From CAVUFH01 sp963740835 (GTDB lineage: Bacteria > Actinomycetota > Acidimicrobiia > IMCC26256 > PALSA-610), in assembly GCA_963740835.1 (NCBI GenBank), contig CAVUFH010000001.1:310001-374000 (forward strand): a stretch of 64,000 nt of DNA. Reading direction: 5' to 3'. Shown in pieces: positions 53,571-62,012 of this stretch (positions within the stretch are counted from its first letter, which is position 1; each line of letters opens with the position of its first letter). Position numbers and translations under genes: made by a program. The notes under the pieces were generated by a model that was given only the letters and a program-made list of their open reading frames with translations, made no database searches and was not told the origin of the DNA.

Positions 53571-54670
53571 GCACCCGCCAGCTCGACGACCGGAAGGTCG
53601 CGGCCGCGACGCTCGCGTCGCTTCCCCACATCACGCCGTCGCGACTCCGCCGGCTCTTCGAGCACAACGCTTCACCGGAGGCCGCGCTCGCCGCGGTCGG
53701 TGCGGGTGCCGGCGCGAGCGCGATCCGCGGGGACCGCGCCGAGGCCGAAGCGATCGCCGCGACATGGGCGCGACACGCGGATGCGAACCGCGCCGCGCGC
53801 CGGCTGACGCAACGCGGCACCCACGTGTGGATCGCCGGCGACGACGACTATCCCATCCGTGACGATGTCCCGGGCCGCCCGGCAGTGCTGTTCGGAGAAG
53901 GTGCCGGCGCGGACGCATTCACCGCGCCCCGGGTCGCGATGGTCGGCACGCGCAGCGCATCGCCGCACGGCCTCGCCGACGCGCGCGAAATCGCGGCGCA
54001 CCTCGCCGACGCCGGAGTGACAGTCGTGAGCGGGCTTGCGATCGGCATCGACGGCGCCGCGCATGAAGGCGCGCTCGCCGCGGGAGGCGCCGTCGTGGGT
54101 GTGGTGGCGACCGGCCTCGACGTCACGTACCCGAGGCGGCACGACGCGCTGTACGCGAACGTGCGCGAGCACGGGGTGATCGTGAGCGAGCACGCGTACG
54201 GCGTCCAACCTCACGCGACGCAATTCCCCGTGCGCAACCGGATCATCGCGGCGCTGTGCGATGTGTGCGTGGTCATCGAGGCCAAGGCGGTCGGCGGTGC
54301 GACGATCACGGCCGACTACGCCAACCGGTACAGCCGCACTGTGTTCGCGTTGCCGGGCGCGCGCCGCAACGATGCTGCCGTCGGGTGCAACGCGCTGATC
54401 AAGGACGGCGCGCAGATCCTGCTCGATCCGGGCGACATCCTCGTCGAGCTCGGCGATGGCCGCGCCGGCGAACACTGGCAACCGCGGCTCCCGCTGCCGC
54501 CGGAGCCCGATGACACGCGCGTGTTCCGGGCGCTCGCGGGCGAACCCGCGAGCGTGGATCAACTCGCGGTCCGCACTCGACTCCCGACCGACCGCCTGGC
54601 CGGCGCGCTCCGGCGACTCGAGCAGGCGAGCCACATCGAGCGCCGCCGCGGCCGGTGGTGGCCGCGGTGA
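53567..54670 (+). CDS. dprA: DNA-processing protein DprA
   Basis: 367 residues from GTG 53567. SAM-like N-terminus, then the Rossmann core APRVAMVGTRSASPHGLADA (VGTRxxS-G), VVSGLAIGIDGAAHEGALAA, GLDVTYPRRHDALYANVREH, FPVRNRIIAALCDVCVVIEA, VFALPGARRNDAAVGCNALI with KDGA. A winged-helix C-terminal domain (LAVRTRLPTDRLAGALRRLE) follows. It loads RecA onto incoming single-stranded DNA. It is coupled to comM. Confidence 0.95.
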   Translation: MSTRQLDDRKVAAATLASLPHITPSRLRRLFEHNASPEAALAAVGAGAGASAIRGDRAEAEAIAATWARHADANRAARRLTQRGTHVWIAGDDDYPIRDDVPGRPAVLFGEGAGADAFTAPRVAMVGTRSASPHGLADAREIAAHLADAGVTVVSGLAIGIDGAAHEGALAAGGAVVGVVATGLDVTYPRRHDALYANVREHGVIVSEHAYGVQPHATQFPVRNRIIAALCDVCVVIEAKAVGGATITADYANRYSRTVFALPGARRNDAAVGCNALIKDGAQILLDPGDILVELGDGRAGEHWQPRLPLPPEPDDTRVFRALAGEPASVDQLAVRTRLPTDRLAGALRRLEQASHIERRRGRWWPR

Positions 54671-54710
54671 ACGCGTCGGGCGCGCGTCCCCGGACGCCTA
54701 CCGTGTGGGC

Positions 54711-54824
54711 GTGGGCTTCAACCCGTTCGGCAAGCGCGCCCAGCGGCGCAGTGACATCTTCATCGTCGTGCTCGCGTTGGCGATCGTCGCGTTGCTCGTG
54801 CTGTGGGCGGCGTATCCCCGGTGA
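54711..54824 (+). CDS. Small 37-residue membrane protein, probably leaderless
   Basis: GTG 54711 gives MGFNPFGKRAQRRSDIFIVV and ends LLVLWAAYPR: a basic start and one membrane helix. TACCGT at 54699-54704, 6 bases upstream of the GTG, fits a -10 element for leaderless transcription, and there is no Shine-Dalgarno. It lies between dprA and a small Cys-rich protein on the same strand. The function is unknown; I do not recognise a named family. Confidence 0.6.
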   Translation: MGFNPFGKRAQRRSDIFIVVLALAIVALLVLWAAYPR

Positions 54825-54840
54825 ACGAACCCGGCCCGTG

Positions 54841-55092
54841 ATGAGCGAGCACTTCTGGACCGAGCACGAGGGTTGGGACGATGGCGAGGACGTCCGCCAC
54901 GTCCAGCCGTACGAAGCGGTGAAGCCGTACCGGTGCCCCGGCTGCGACCACGAGATCCGGCCGGGCGAAGGGCACGAGGTCGTCGTTCCCCGCGCCGCGC
55001 CCGAGGATCGCCGGCACTGGCACACCGGCTGCTGGCGGTCCGAGCAGCGCCGCCGGGCCGGCCCGCCGCCGCGCCGCACGAAGAAGCGTTAG
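54841..55092 (+). CDS. Small zinc-ribbon-like protein of actinobacterial type
   Basis: 83 residues from ATG 54841: an acidic N-terminus, VKPYRCPGCDHEIRPGEGHE (CxxC), then HWHTGCW and a basic Arg/Pro/Lys tail. The CxxC and H-x-H-x2-C could form one zinc site. Homologous small proteins in actinobacteria are often labelled ATP/GTP-binding without evidence. It sits in the dprA-yraN interval. Function unknown. Confidence 0.65.
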   Translation: MSEHFWTEHEGWDDGEDVRHVQPYEAVKPYRCPGCDHEIRPGEGHEVVVPRAAPEDRRHWHTGCWRSEQRRRAGPPPRRTKKR

Positions 55093-55101
55093 CCACGCCC
55101 G

Positions 55102-55461
55102 TCAGAACGCGGCCTCGAGCACGTCGATGGTCCAGCCGCCCTGCCCGTCCGGCATCACCGAGGCGACGTCGAAGCGCAACGCGGGCACTCGGACCGACCG
55201 GTCGGCGAGCCACAGGCGGGCCAGCAATCGCAACCGTTGCTGCTTGCGGGCGGTCACGGCCTCGACGGGCGCGCCGAACGCATCGCCCCGCCGGGTCTTG
55301 ACCTCGCAGAACACGACCGAGCCGGCGTCGCGCGCGATCAGGTCGATCTCGCCTTCGCGCACGCGCCAGTTCCGGTCGACGATCTCGTAGCCGCGGGCGA
55401 TGTACCAGGCGGCGACCGCGTCCTCGCCCGCGACGCCCGTGGCGCGGCGGCCGTCGGCCAC
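55102..55461 (-). CDS. yraN: YraN/UPF0102 nuclease-fold protein
   Basis: 119 residues from GTG 55461. GEDAVAAWYIARGYEIVDRN, REGEIDLIARDAGSVVFCEV with KTR and VTARKQQRLRLLARLWLADR match the UPF0102 family, which has the PD-(D/E)XK-like E-x-D...E-V-K motif (GEIDLIA, FCEVKTR). A role in DNA processing is suspected. It overlaps no neighbour and converges with the zinc-ribbon gene. Confidence 0.9.
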   Translation of the reverse strand: MADGRRATGVAGEDAVAAWYIARGYEIVDRNWRVREGEIDLIARDAGSVVFCEVKTRRGDAFGAPVEAVTARKQQRLRLLARLWLADRSVRVPALRFDVASVMPDGQGGWTIDVLEAAF

Positions 55462-55464
55462 CGG

Positions 55465-55758
55465 TCAGAGGTCCTTGCCGGGAAGCTCCTCGATGTTGAC
55501 GTCCCGGAACGTCACGACGTGTACGTCCGCGACGAAGCGCGAGTTCCGGTACATGTCCCAGACCCACGCATCGCGCAGCTGAAGATCGAAGTGGGTGCGG
55601 CCGTCGGTCTGCTTGACCTCGAGGTTCACCTCGTTGGCCAGATAGAAGCGGCGCTCCGTCTCGACGACGTACTGGAACATCGGCAGGACGTCCCGGTACT
55701 CGCGATACAGCTGGAGTTCGATCTCCGTCTCGTACCGCTCGAGGTCCTCGCTACTCAT
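55465..55758 (-). CDS. DUF2469 family protein
   Basis: 97 residues: MSSEDLERYETEIELQLYRE, YRDVLPMFQYVVETERRFYL, ANEVNLEV and DAWVWDMYRNSRFVADVHVV. This small protein is almost confined to actinobacteria and is found next to yraN, as here. The RNase HII and signal peptidase genes that often lie between it and rplS are missing from this interval. Function unknown. Confidence 0.92.
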   Translation of the reverse strand: MSSEDLERYETEIELQLYREYRDVLPMFQYVVETERRFYLANEVNLEVKQTDGRTHFDLQLRDAWVWDMYRNSRFVADVHVVTFRDVNIEELPGKDL

Positions 55759-55838
55759 GCGGCTGCAGGTTCCGGCTCGTCATGAGCAGCGAGTGTACGC
55801 CCGGGCCTCTGTGCTGGAATCCCGACCGGAGCGACGCC

Positions 55839-56183
55839 TCAGACGCGCTTTTCCTTGATCTTCGCGGCCTTCCCGATGCGGTCACGGAGGAAGTACAGCT
55901 TCGCCCGGCGCACGTCGCCCCGGGTGAGCACCTCGATCTTGGCGAGGATCGGCGAGTGCACCGGGAACGTGCGCTCGACCCCGACCCCGAAGCTGACCTT
56001 GCGCACCGTGAACGTCTCGCGGGCCCCGCTCCCCTGGCGCTTGATCACGACACCCTGGAACATCTGGGTGCGCTCACGGTTGCCTTCGACCACGCGCACG
56101 TGCACCTTCAAGGTGTCGCCGGGGGCGAATTCGGGCACGTCGTCGCGGAGTTGGGCGCGGTCGACGAGATCGGTGCGGTTCAT
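55839..56183 (-). CDS. rplS: 50S ribosomal protein L19
   Basis: 114 residues from ATG 56183 (MNRTDLVDRAQLRDDVPEFA); the frame upstream is open but non-homologous. PGDTLKVHVRVVEGNRERTQ, FQGVVIKRQGSGARETFTVR and KVSFGVGVERTFPVHSPILA are conserved, ending AAKIKEKRV. It is located at the 30S-50S interface and lies downstream of trmD as usual. Confidence 0.97.
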   Translation of the reverse strand: MNRTDLVDRAQLRDDVPEFAPGDTLKVHVRVVEGNRERTQMFQGVVIKRQGSGARETFTVRKVSFGVGVERTFPVHSPILAKIEVLTRGDVRRAKLYFLRDRIGKAAKIKEKRV

Positions 56184-56256
56184 TGGCTCGGAGCTCCAGA
56201 ACTTCGGTTTCTGGCGGAACGGTGCGGCCGGCGCGGGTTCCGGCGGACGGGTCATG

Positions 56257-56991
56257 CTACCGGCCCGGCCCGTCGCCCGGGAACTCGTCGAGCAGCGCCT
56301 CCTCGACACCGGTCAGCGGATGGCGCGCCGATCAGGTCGGGGCGCCGCTCCATCGTCCGGCGCAGCGCCGCCGCTCGTCGCCACCGCACGATGCGCTCGT
56401 GCGCGCCCGACCGCAGCACCTCGGGTACCCACCACCCTCGGAACACGGCGGGCCGGGTGAACTGCGGGATATTCGAGCCGCCCTTCGGTGAACGACTCGT
56501 CTGTGGCCGACGACTGGTTCCCCATCACGCCGGGCACGAGCCGGGTGACCGCTTCGATGACCGCGAGCGCAGCGGACTCCCCGCCCGCGAGCACATAGTC
56601 GCCCACCGAGAGCTCACCGTCGCACAGGTGATCGGCGACCCGCTGATCGACGCCTTCGTACCGGCCCGAGATCAGCGAGAAGCCGGGACCGCGCGCGAGC
56701 TGTTCCGCCAGGGACTGGTCGAAGCGACGCCCGCTCGCCGACAGCAGAGTAGAGCGGCCGGGGAGGTTCGATCGCCTCGACTGCGGCGAAGAGCGGCTGC
56801 GGCATCAGGACCATGCCCGCGCCCCCGCCGAACGGCCGGTCGTCGACGGTGCGGTGCGCGTCGTCGGTCCACGCGCGCGGATCGTGGACGCGGATGTCGA
56901 TGAGCCCTGACTCCCGCGCCCGGCCGACGAGCGCAGCGCTCAACGGACCGGAGAGGTACTCGGGGAACAGAGAGAACACGTCGATGCGCAC
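56257..56991 (-). CDS. trmD: tRNA (guanine37-N1)-methyltransferase (frameshifted)
   Basis: From GTG 56991: MRIDVFSLFPEYLSGPLSAA, DIRVHDPRAWTDDAHRTVDD, RPFGGGAGMVLMPQPLF. After indels near 56755 and 56620, SVGDYVLAGGESAALAVIEA (the SAM-binding trefoil knot) and VPGVMGNQSSATDESFTEG. A shift near 56460 precedes FRGWWVPEVLRSGAHERIVR, and one near 56335 precedes ARHPLTGVEEALLDEF. Every expected TrmD motif is present but spread over frames. It methylates G37 of tRNAs and prevents +1 slippage. Trefoil-knot SPOUT family. Confidence 0.9.
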
Positions 56992-57004
56992 CGTCGCCTC
57001 CGGC

Positions 57005-57473
57005 CTACAGGTCGAGCAGGCCGTCAGGCAGGTCGACGGTGACCACACCAGGTATGTGATCGACGACGAACACCATCGGGATGAGCTCGCCGCGCTCGAG
57101 GACCAGGAGGTCGTGCGCGGGATTCGCTTCGACGGACGCGACCCGTCCGATCACGGTGCCGCCGCGGTCACGCACCTCCGCGCCGATCAGCTCGTGGACC
57201 CAGAGCTCACCCGTCGGCGCGTCCGACAGTGACTCGGCCGCGAGCGTCGCGCCGCGCAGTCGTCTCGGCCGCGTCGCGATCGTCGAATCCAGCGAAGCGC
57301 ACGAGGAAGCCGCCCTGGTGCGGACGGGAGGTGACGATCTGGAGCAGGCGGTCGCCGTGCCACAGCTCGACGCCGCCATCGAAGCGCGCCGGCAGGTTGG
57401 TGATCGGCATGATCACGACCTCCCCGCGCAGGCCGTGCGCCTTCGCGACGCGCCCGACTTCGAGGCGCGGCAC
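57005..57473 (-). CDS. rimM: Ribosome maturation factor RimM (frameshifted)
   Basis: GTG 57473: MPRLEVGRVAKAHGLRGEVV, IMPITNLPARFDGGVELWHG, GGFLVRFAGFDDRDAAE. Frameshift near 57265, then RGATLAAESLSDAPTGELWV, HELIGAEVRDRGGTVIGRVA, VEANPAHDLLVLERGELIPM and VFVVDHIPGVVTVDLPDGLL. Both the RimM and PRC-barrel domains are complete. It assists 30S assembly by binding S19. Standard position between khpA and trmD. Confidence 0.93.
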
Positions 57474-57484
57474 GACGGTTCCGT

Positions 57485-57829
57485 CTACTCCGCGACGTCG
57501 ACGGTGATCCGCACGCCTTCGGTCGATCCGGCGGCCCGGCCGAGCTGGCGCAGTGCCTGGATCACCCGACCGCGCTTGCCGATGATGCGGCCCATGTCGC
57601 CTTGGCTCGCGTGGATCAACAGCGTCACCGAATCGCGGCTCGTGTTCGCGTCGACGAAGATGCCGTCGGGGTCGTCGACGAGGTGCCGGGCGACGTGCTC
57701 GACGACGGCCTTGGCCCGGCCGCCTTCGGCGCGGTTGCCTTCCGGCGCGATCTCGTCTTCGTCGTCGTCCTCGAAGTCGTCGTCGTCTTCGAAGTCGTCG
57801 TCGTCCTCGAGGTTGTCGTCGTCACTCAT
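57485..57829 (-). CDS. khpA: KH-domain RNA-binding protein KhpA with acidic N-terminal tract
   Basis: 114 residues; typical KhpA is about 75-80. The extra N-terminus is a run of Asp/Glu with LEDDDDFEDDDDFEDDDEDE (residues about 7-26). The core RAKAVVEHVARHLVDDPDGI, DSVTLLIHASQGDMGRIIGK (GxxG motif IGKRG) and RGRVIQALRQLGRAAG is a single KH fold. It binds RNA and partners KhpB in many Gram-positives. Its start overlaps the rpsP stop as ATGA. Confidence 0.92.
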   Translation of the reverse strand: MSDDDNLEDDDDFEDDDDFEDDDEDEIAPEGNRAEGGRAKAVVEHVARHLVDDPDGIFVDANTSRDSVTLLIHASQGDMGRIIGKRGRVIQALRQLGRAAGSTEGVRITVDVAE

Positions 57830-58272
57830 TCGGTGTCCGTCGTTTCCGTTGCTTCGGCTCCGTCACCCGGAGTGTCCTCGGTCGCGGCGTCCGCAGTCGC
57901 GGCATCCGCACTGGCGATGGGGGCGGGCGGTTCGGCGGCCGCGTTCTTCGCGGGCTTCTCTGTCTTCGCCTTGGCCGGCCGCGGCTTCGGCTTGGCGGCC
58001 GCTTCCTTGCCGGTCGCGGTCTTGAACGCGTCCCAGATTCCGGCGACCTCGAGGATCTTCGCGACCTGCTCCGTGGGCTGCGCGCCGTGCTGCAACCAGT
58101 GGACGATCCGGTCGGTGTCGACCGAGATCTTCGACGGGTCGTGGCGCGGCTCGTACTGGCCGAGGATCTCGATGAACCGCCCGTCGCGCGGTGAGCGGGC
58201 ATCGGCGACGACGACGCGATAGGTCGGTTGCTTCTTCTTGCCGACGCGCATCAGGCGGATCTTGACGGCCAC
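57826..58272 (-). CDS. rpsP: 30S ribosomal protein S16 with long Ala/Glu/Thr tail
   Basis: 148 residues. MAVKIRLMRVGKKKQPTYRV, VVADARSPRDGRFIEILGQY and ISVDTDRIVHWLQHGAQPTE are the S16 core (to about residue 85). A linker and a low-complexity tail rich in Ala, Lys, Pro, Thr and Glu follow. Actinobacterial S16 proteins often have such tails. First gene of the rpsP-khpA-rimM-trmD-rplS cluster. Confidence 0.97.
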   Translation of the reverse strand: MAVKIRLMRVGKKKQPTYRVVVADARSPRDGRFIEILGQYEPRHDPSKISVDTDRIVHWLQHGAQPTEQVAKILEVAGIWDAFKTATGKEAAAKPKPRPAKAKTEKPAKNAAAEPPAPIASADAATADAATEDTPGDGAEATETTDTE

Positions 58273-58353
58273 ACGTGCTCCTGGGTGGTGCGAGGGAATT
58301 GCGATCGAGGCGGCGACCGAAGGGAGGGTCGCGGCGCAGCGAGCGAGTGTAGG

Positions 58354-59697
58354 TCAGATCCCGGGAAAGCCGGAGATCGGCATTTTCGCCCGCTTTCCCT
58401 TCTTGCCCTTGCGCATCATCGGCGCGAAGCCCCGCATCATCTGCTGCATCTGCTTGAACTGTTTGAGCAGGGCGCTGACGTCGGACGGCTTCACGCCCGA
58501 GCCATGGGCGATCCGGGTGCGGCGAGAGCCGTTGATGGCATCCGGCTTGCGGCGCTCGTAGGGCGTCATCGAGCGGATGATCGCCTCGACCTTGGCGAGC
58601 TCGCGCTCGTCGATGTCGGCGTTCTTCAGCTCCTTGGGCATGCCCGGCATCATTCCGAGCACGTTCTGCAGTGGGCCCATCTTCTTGACCTGTTGCATCT
58701 GCTCGAGGAAGTCGTCGAACGTGAACGAGCCCTGGCGAACGATCTCCTCGGCCCGCTCGCGCTGCTCGACGTCGTAGGCGGCCTCGGCCTTCTCGATGAG
58801 CGTGAGCACGTCGCCCATGCCGAGGATGCGGCTCGCCATGCGGTCGGGGTGGAAGGGTTCGAAGTCCTCGAGCTTCTCACCGGTACCGGCGAAGAGGATC
58901 GGCTTGCCGATGACTTCCTTCACCGACAGCGCGGCGCCACCGCGCGCGTCACCGTCGATCTTGGTGAGGATGACGCCGTCGAGACCGATCGTGTCCTGGA
59001 ACGACTCCGCGACGTTGACCGCTTCTTGACCGGTCATCGCGTCGACGACGAGCAACGTGTCGTGCGGTTGCACCGCGTCACGGATGCGACCCAGCTCGTC
59101 CATCAGGTCGGTGTCGATCTGCAGACGACCCGCGGTGTCGACGATGACGACGTTGCGGCCGAGCCGCGCGGCTTCTTCGAGCGCGTTGCGTGCGACCGTG
59201 ACCGGATCGCTCGGCTCCGAATAGAACGGCACGTCGACGCGACCCGCGAGCACGCGCAGCTGCTCGACCGCGGCCGGGCGCTGGAGGTCGGCACCGACGA
59301 GCAACGGCTGCAGCCCCTGGGATTTCAAGAGCCGCGCGAGCTTGCCCGCGGCCGTGGTCTTTCCGGAACCCTGCAGGCCGGCCAGCATGAGCACGGTCGG
59401 TGGCTTCGAGCTCATCGTCAGCTTGCCGGTCTGGCCTCCGAGCGTCTCGACCAGCTCGTCGTGGACGATCTTGATGAACTGCTGCGCGGGGTTCAGGTTC
59501 TTCGCCAGCTCCGCGCCGACGGCCTTCTCCTTGATGCGCTCGATGAACGCCCGGACGACGCGGACGTTGACGTCGGCCTCGAGGAGGGCGACGCGGATCT
59601 CGCGCGCGACCTCGTCGATGTCCTTCTCGGTGAGGCGTCCACGCGAGCGGAGGCGACTGAAGATTCCGTCGAGACGGTCGGAAAGGGCGTCGAACAC
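58354..59697 (-). CDS. ffh: Signal recognition particle protein Ffh
   Basis: 447 residues from GTG 59697 (MFDALSDRLDGIFSRLRSRG). NG domain: VLMLAGLQGSGKTTAAGKLA (G1), DLQRPAAVEQLRVLAGRVDV, VVIVDTAGRLQIDTDLMDEL (G3), LTKIDGDARGGAALSV (G4). M domain: FDDFLEQMQQVKKMGPLQNV and the RNA-binding SGVKPSDVSALLKQFKQMQQ, Met-rich C-terminus. It targets membrane and secretory proteins cotranslationally with 4.5S RNA and FtsY. Confidence 0.97.
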   Translation of the reverse strand: MFDALSDRLDGIFSRLRSRGRLTEKDIDEVAREIRVALLEADVNVRVVRAFIERIKEKAVGAELAKNLNPAQQFIKIVHDELVETLGGQTGKLTMSSKPPTVLMLAGLQGSGKTTAAGKLARLLKSQGLQPLLVGADLQRPAAVEQLRVLAGRVDVPFYSEPSDPVTVARNALEEAARLGRNVVIVDTAGRLQIDTDLMDELGRIRDAVQPHDTLLVVDAMTGQEAVNVAESFQDTIGLDGVILTKIDGDARGGAALSVKEVIGKPILFAGTGEKLEDFEPFHPDRMASRILGMGDVLTLIEKAEAAYDVEQRERAEEIVRQGSFTFDDFLEQMQQVKKMGPLQNVLGMMPGMPKELKNADIDERELAKVEAIIRSMTPYERRKPDAINGSRRTRIAHGSGVKPSDVSALLKQFKQMQQMMRGFAPMMRKGKKGKRAKMPISGFPGI

Positions 59698-59809
59698 GAG
59701 GGTTGAGGCTACCGGCTGCGCCTCATGTGACCGATCCCAGGACCTCCGCCCACACGGTGAACGGCAGCAAGTGCCCACCCGGGCCGGATCGGGATCGTGG
59801 GGCCGTCCC

Positions 59810-60967
59810 TCAGTCGTCGAAGAGTGCGGCGGCGAATTCCTCGGGGTCGAACTCGATGAGGTCACCGACACCTTCGCCGACACCAACGACCTTGACCGGG
59901 AGACCGAGCTCGGACTGGATGGCGAGCACGATCCCGCCCTTGGCCGTGCCGTCGAGCTTGGTAAGGACGATGCCGGTCACATCGACCGCGTCGGCGAACT
60001 CGCGCGCTTGCACCAAGCCGTTCTGCCCGGTGGCGGCGTCGATGACGAGCAGCACCTCCTTGCACGCGCCTTCGGTGCGGTCGACGATGCGCCGCAGCTT
60101 CTTCATCTCCTCCATGAGGTTGCGCTTCGTGTGCAGCCGTCCCGCAGTGTCGACGAGCACGAGGTCGGCGTGCCGCGCCTGCGCCGCGTCCATCGCGTTG
60201 AAGACGACCGATCCGGGATCGGCGCCTTCCTGCGCGCGCACGATCTCGCCGCCGGTGCGCTCGGCCCACAACTGGAGCTGATCCGCCGCGGCCGCGCGGA
60301 AGGTGTCGGCCGCGGCGAGCACGACTCGCCGGCCGTCGGCGACCTGTTGCGACGCGAGCTTCCCGATCGTGGTGGTCTTCCCGACACCGTTCACGCCGAC
60401 GAACATCCAGACGTTCGGCTCCGCGGGAGTCACGTGCAATGTGCGGTCAGGCATCTGCAACAACTCGACGACCTCCGCGCGCAACAAGCCCACGAGCGCG
60501 TCGGCGTCGGTGACGTCCTCGGTCTTGGCCCGATCGCGCACTGCGTCGAGCAATCGCGTCGATGTCGGAACGCCGACGTCGGCCAACAACAGCGCCTCTT
60601 CGAGGTCGTCCCAGGTGGAGTCGTCGACCTTGTGACCGCGAACCGACTTGAGATAGCCCGACAGTGCGCTGCGGGTGCGCCCCAGCCGGTCGCGCAGGCG
60701 CGGCTTGACGAGCTCCTCGACGACCGGGGGCTCGATTTCGGCCTCGATCTCGACCTCGGGCGGGATCTCGAGCTCGGGGATCGCTCCGGTGACCGGGGGC
60801 GCTTCGGTGACCGGGGGTTCGAGCACGGCGACGGACGCGGCCGGCTCGCCCGGAACGTTGCGGTGTTCGAGGGCCTTGTCACGGCGGGCGACGCGGAGAC
60901 CGATGACTGCGCCGGCGACCAAGACGACCACGACGATCACGGCGAGAACGATGAAGAGCGCGATCAC
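59810..60967 (-). CDS. ftsY: Signal recognition particle receptor FtsY
   Basis: 385 residues. The N-terminal membrane helix MIALFIVLAVIVVVVLVAGA is typical of actinobacterial FtsY. An acidic linker (EIEAEIEPPVVEEL) and the NG domain follow: VWMFVGVNGVGKTTTIGKLA, AADTFRAAAADQLQLWAERT, LVLVDTAGRLHTKRNLMEEM, LTKLDGTAKGGIVLAI. It is the SRP receptor at the membrane. It is followed by ffh 112 bp downstream. Confidence 0.97.
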   Translation of the reverse strand: MIALFIVLAVIVVVVLVAGAVIGLRVARRDKALEHRNVPGEPAASVAVLEPPVTEAPPVTGAIPELEIPPEVEIEAEIEPPVVEELVKPRLRDRLGRTRSALSGYLKSVRGHKVDDSTWDDLEEALLLADVGVPTSTRLLDAVRDRAKTEDVTDADALVGLLRAEVVELLQMPDRTLHVTPAEPNVWMFVGVNGVGKTTTIGKLASQQVADGRRVVLAAADTFRAAAADQLQLWAERTGGEIVRAQEGADPGSVVFNAMDAAQARHADLVLVDTAGRLHTKRNLMEEMKKLRRIVDRTEGACKEVLLVIDAATGQNGLVQAREFADAVDVTGIVLTKLDGTAKGGIVLAIQSELGLPVKVVGVGEGVGDLIEFDPEEFAAALFDD

Positions 60968-60998
60968 GCCTCCAAGCTAGGCGCGGGCCCTGATCTCG

Positions 60999-62003
60999 CT
61001 AGCCCGGAGGTGTGGCCTCTCCCCCGGCCGGTTCCGGCGGCGACGCCGGTGACGAGACGATCCCGGCCGCGTCGAGTGCGAGTTTGATGCGAGAACGCAG
61101 CTCCCGAGCCACGCGCCATTGGTCGTGGGGTTCCGTCTTCACGACCAGGCGGATCGTGATCGTGTCGAGGGTGAACTTCTCGACGCCCCACACCTCCGGT
61201 GGGGCGATGATGCGCGAGTTCCAGTCCGATTCCTCGGCGAGCGCGAACGCGGTCTCGGCGATGACGTGTTGGGCGCGGTCGATGTCGGCGCCGTACGCGA
61301 CCGGGATGTCGAGCACCGCGCGCGACCACTGCTGCGAACGGTTACCGACGCGCGCGATGCCACCGTTCGGTACGTACCAGACGACACCTTCGACGTCGCG
61401 CAAGCGCGTCGTGCGCAACGAGACGTCCTCGACCGTGCCGGTCGCGAAGCCGAGATCGACGACGTCACCGACGCCGACCTGATCCTCCATGATGATGAAC
61501 GCACCGTTGATCAGGTCCCGGAGCAGGTTCTGCGCGCCGAACGCGAGTGCGACACCGATGAGGCCCGCGCTCGTGAGCACCGCACCGCCGGAGATCCCGA
61601 ACACCGAGAGGATCAGCGCAACCGCGATGATCCACACGACGATCGACGTGAGACTCGCAAGACCGCGCGCGATCGTCTGCGCGCGTTCGTGCCGGCGTGT
61701 GGTCGGCGTCGGCGCGCTCGACTCCGGGAGCAGCCGCACCCGCCGGCCGCCGACGGTCATCGTCGCCGCGTTCTCCCATCGCGTCACGGCTCGGCGCACG
61801 ACCCGGCGGAGCAGACGGTTGGCAACGACCGCGCCGAGGATGATGACGACGACCGTCACCCAGGGCGAGAGCACTTCGGCGACGTTGGCCGCACCGGTGC
61901 TGTCGGTGACGTTGCCGACCCACCGGCACAGCCACGGGCCGCGATCCGGGCCGCATGCTTGCTGGACGACGTCTTGGGCCAGCACGGCCGAGGCTGCGAG
62001 CAC
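60999..62003 (-). CDS. mscS: Small-conductance mechanosensitive channel (MscS family)
   Basis: 334 residues. A short N-terminal hydrophobic stretch, a helix near residues 45-65 (SPWVTVVVIILGAVVANRLL), then the conserved TM3 and gate AGLIGVALAFGAQNLLRDLI, NGAFIIMEDQVGVGDVVDLG (beta domain) and VWYVPNGGIARVGNRSQQWS. The Gly/Ala pattern of TM3 and the PNG motif identify MscS. It opens on hypo-osmotic shock. Located between smc and ftsY, same strand. Confidence 0.92.
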   Translation of the reverse strand: MLAASAVLAQDVVQQACGPDRGPWLCRWVGNVTDSTGAANVAEVLSPWVTVVVIILGAVVANRLLRRVVRRAVTRWENAATMTVGGRRVRLLPESSAPTPTTRRHERAQTIARGLASLTSIVVWIIAVALILSVFGISGGAVLTSAGLIGVALAFGAQNLLRDLINGAFIIMEDQVGVGDVVDLGFATGTVEDVSLRTTRLRDVEGVVWYVPNGGIARVGNRSQQWSRAVLDIPVAYGADIDRAQHVIAETAFALAEESDWNSRIIAPPEVWGVEKFTLDTITIRLVVKTEPHDQWRVARELRSRIKLALDAAGIVSSPASPPEPAGGEATPPG

Positions 62004-62012
62004 GGCGACCGG

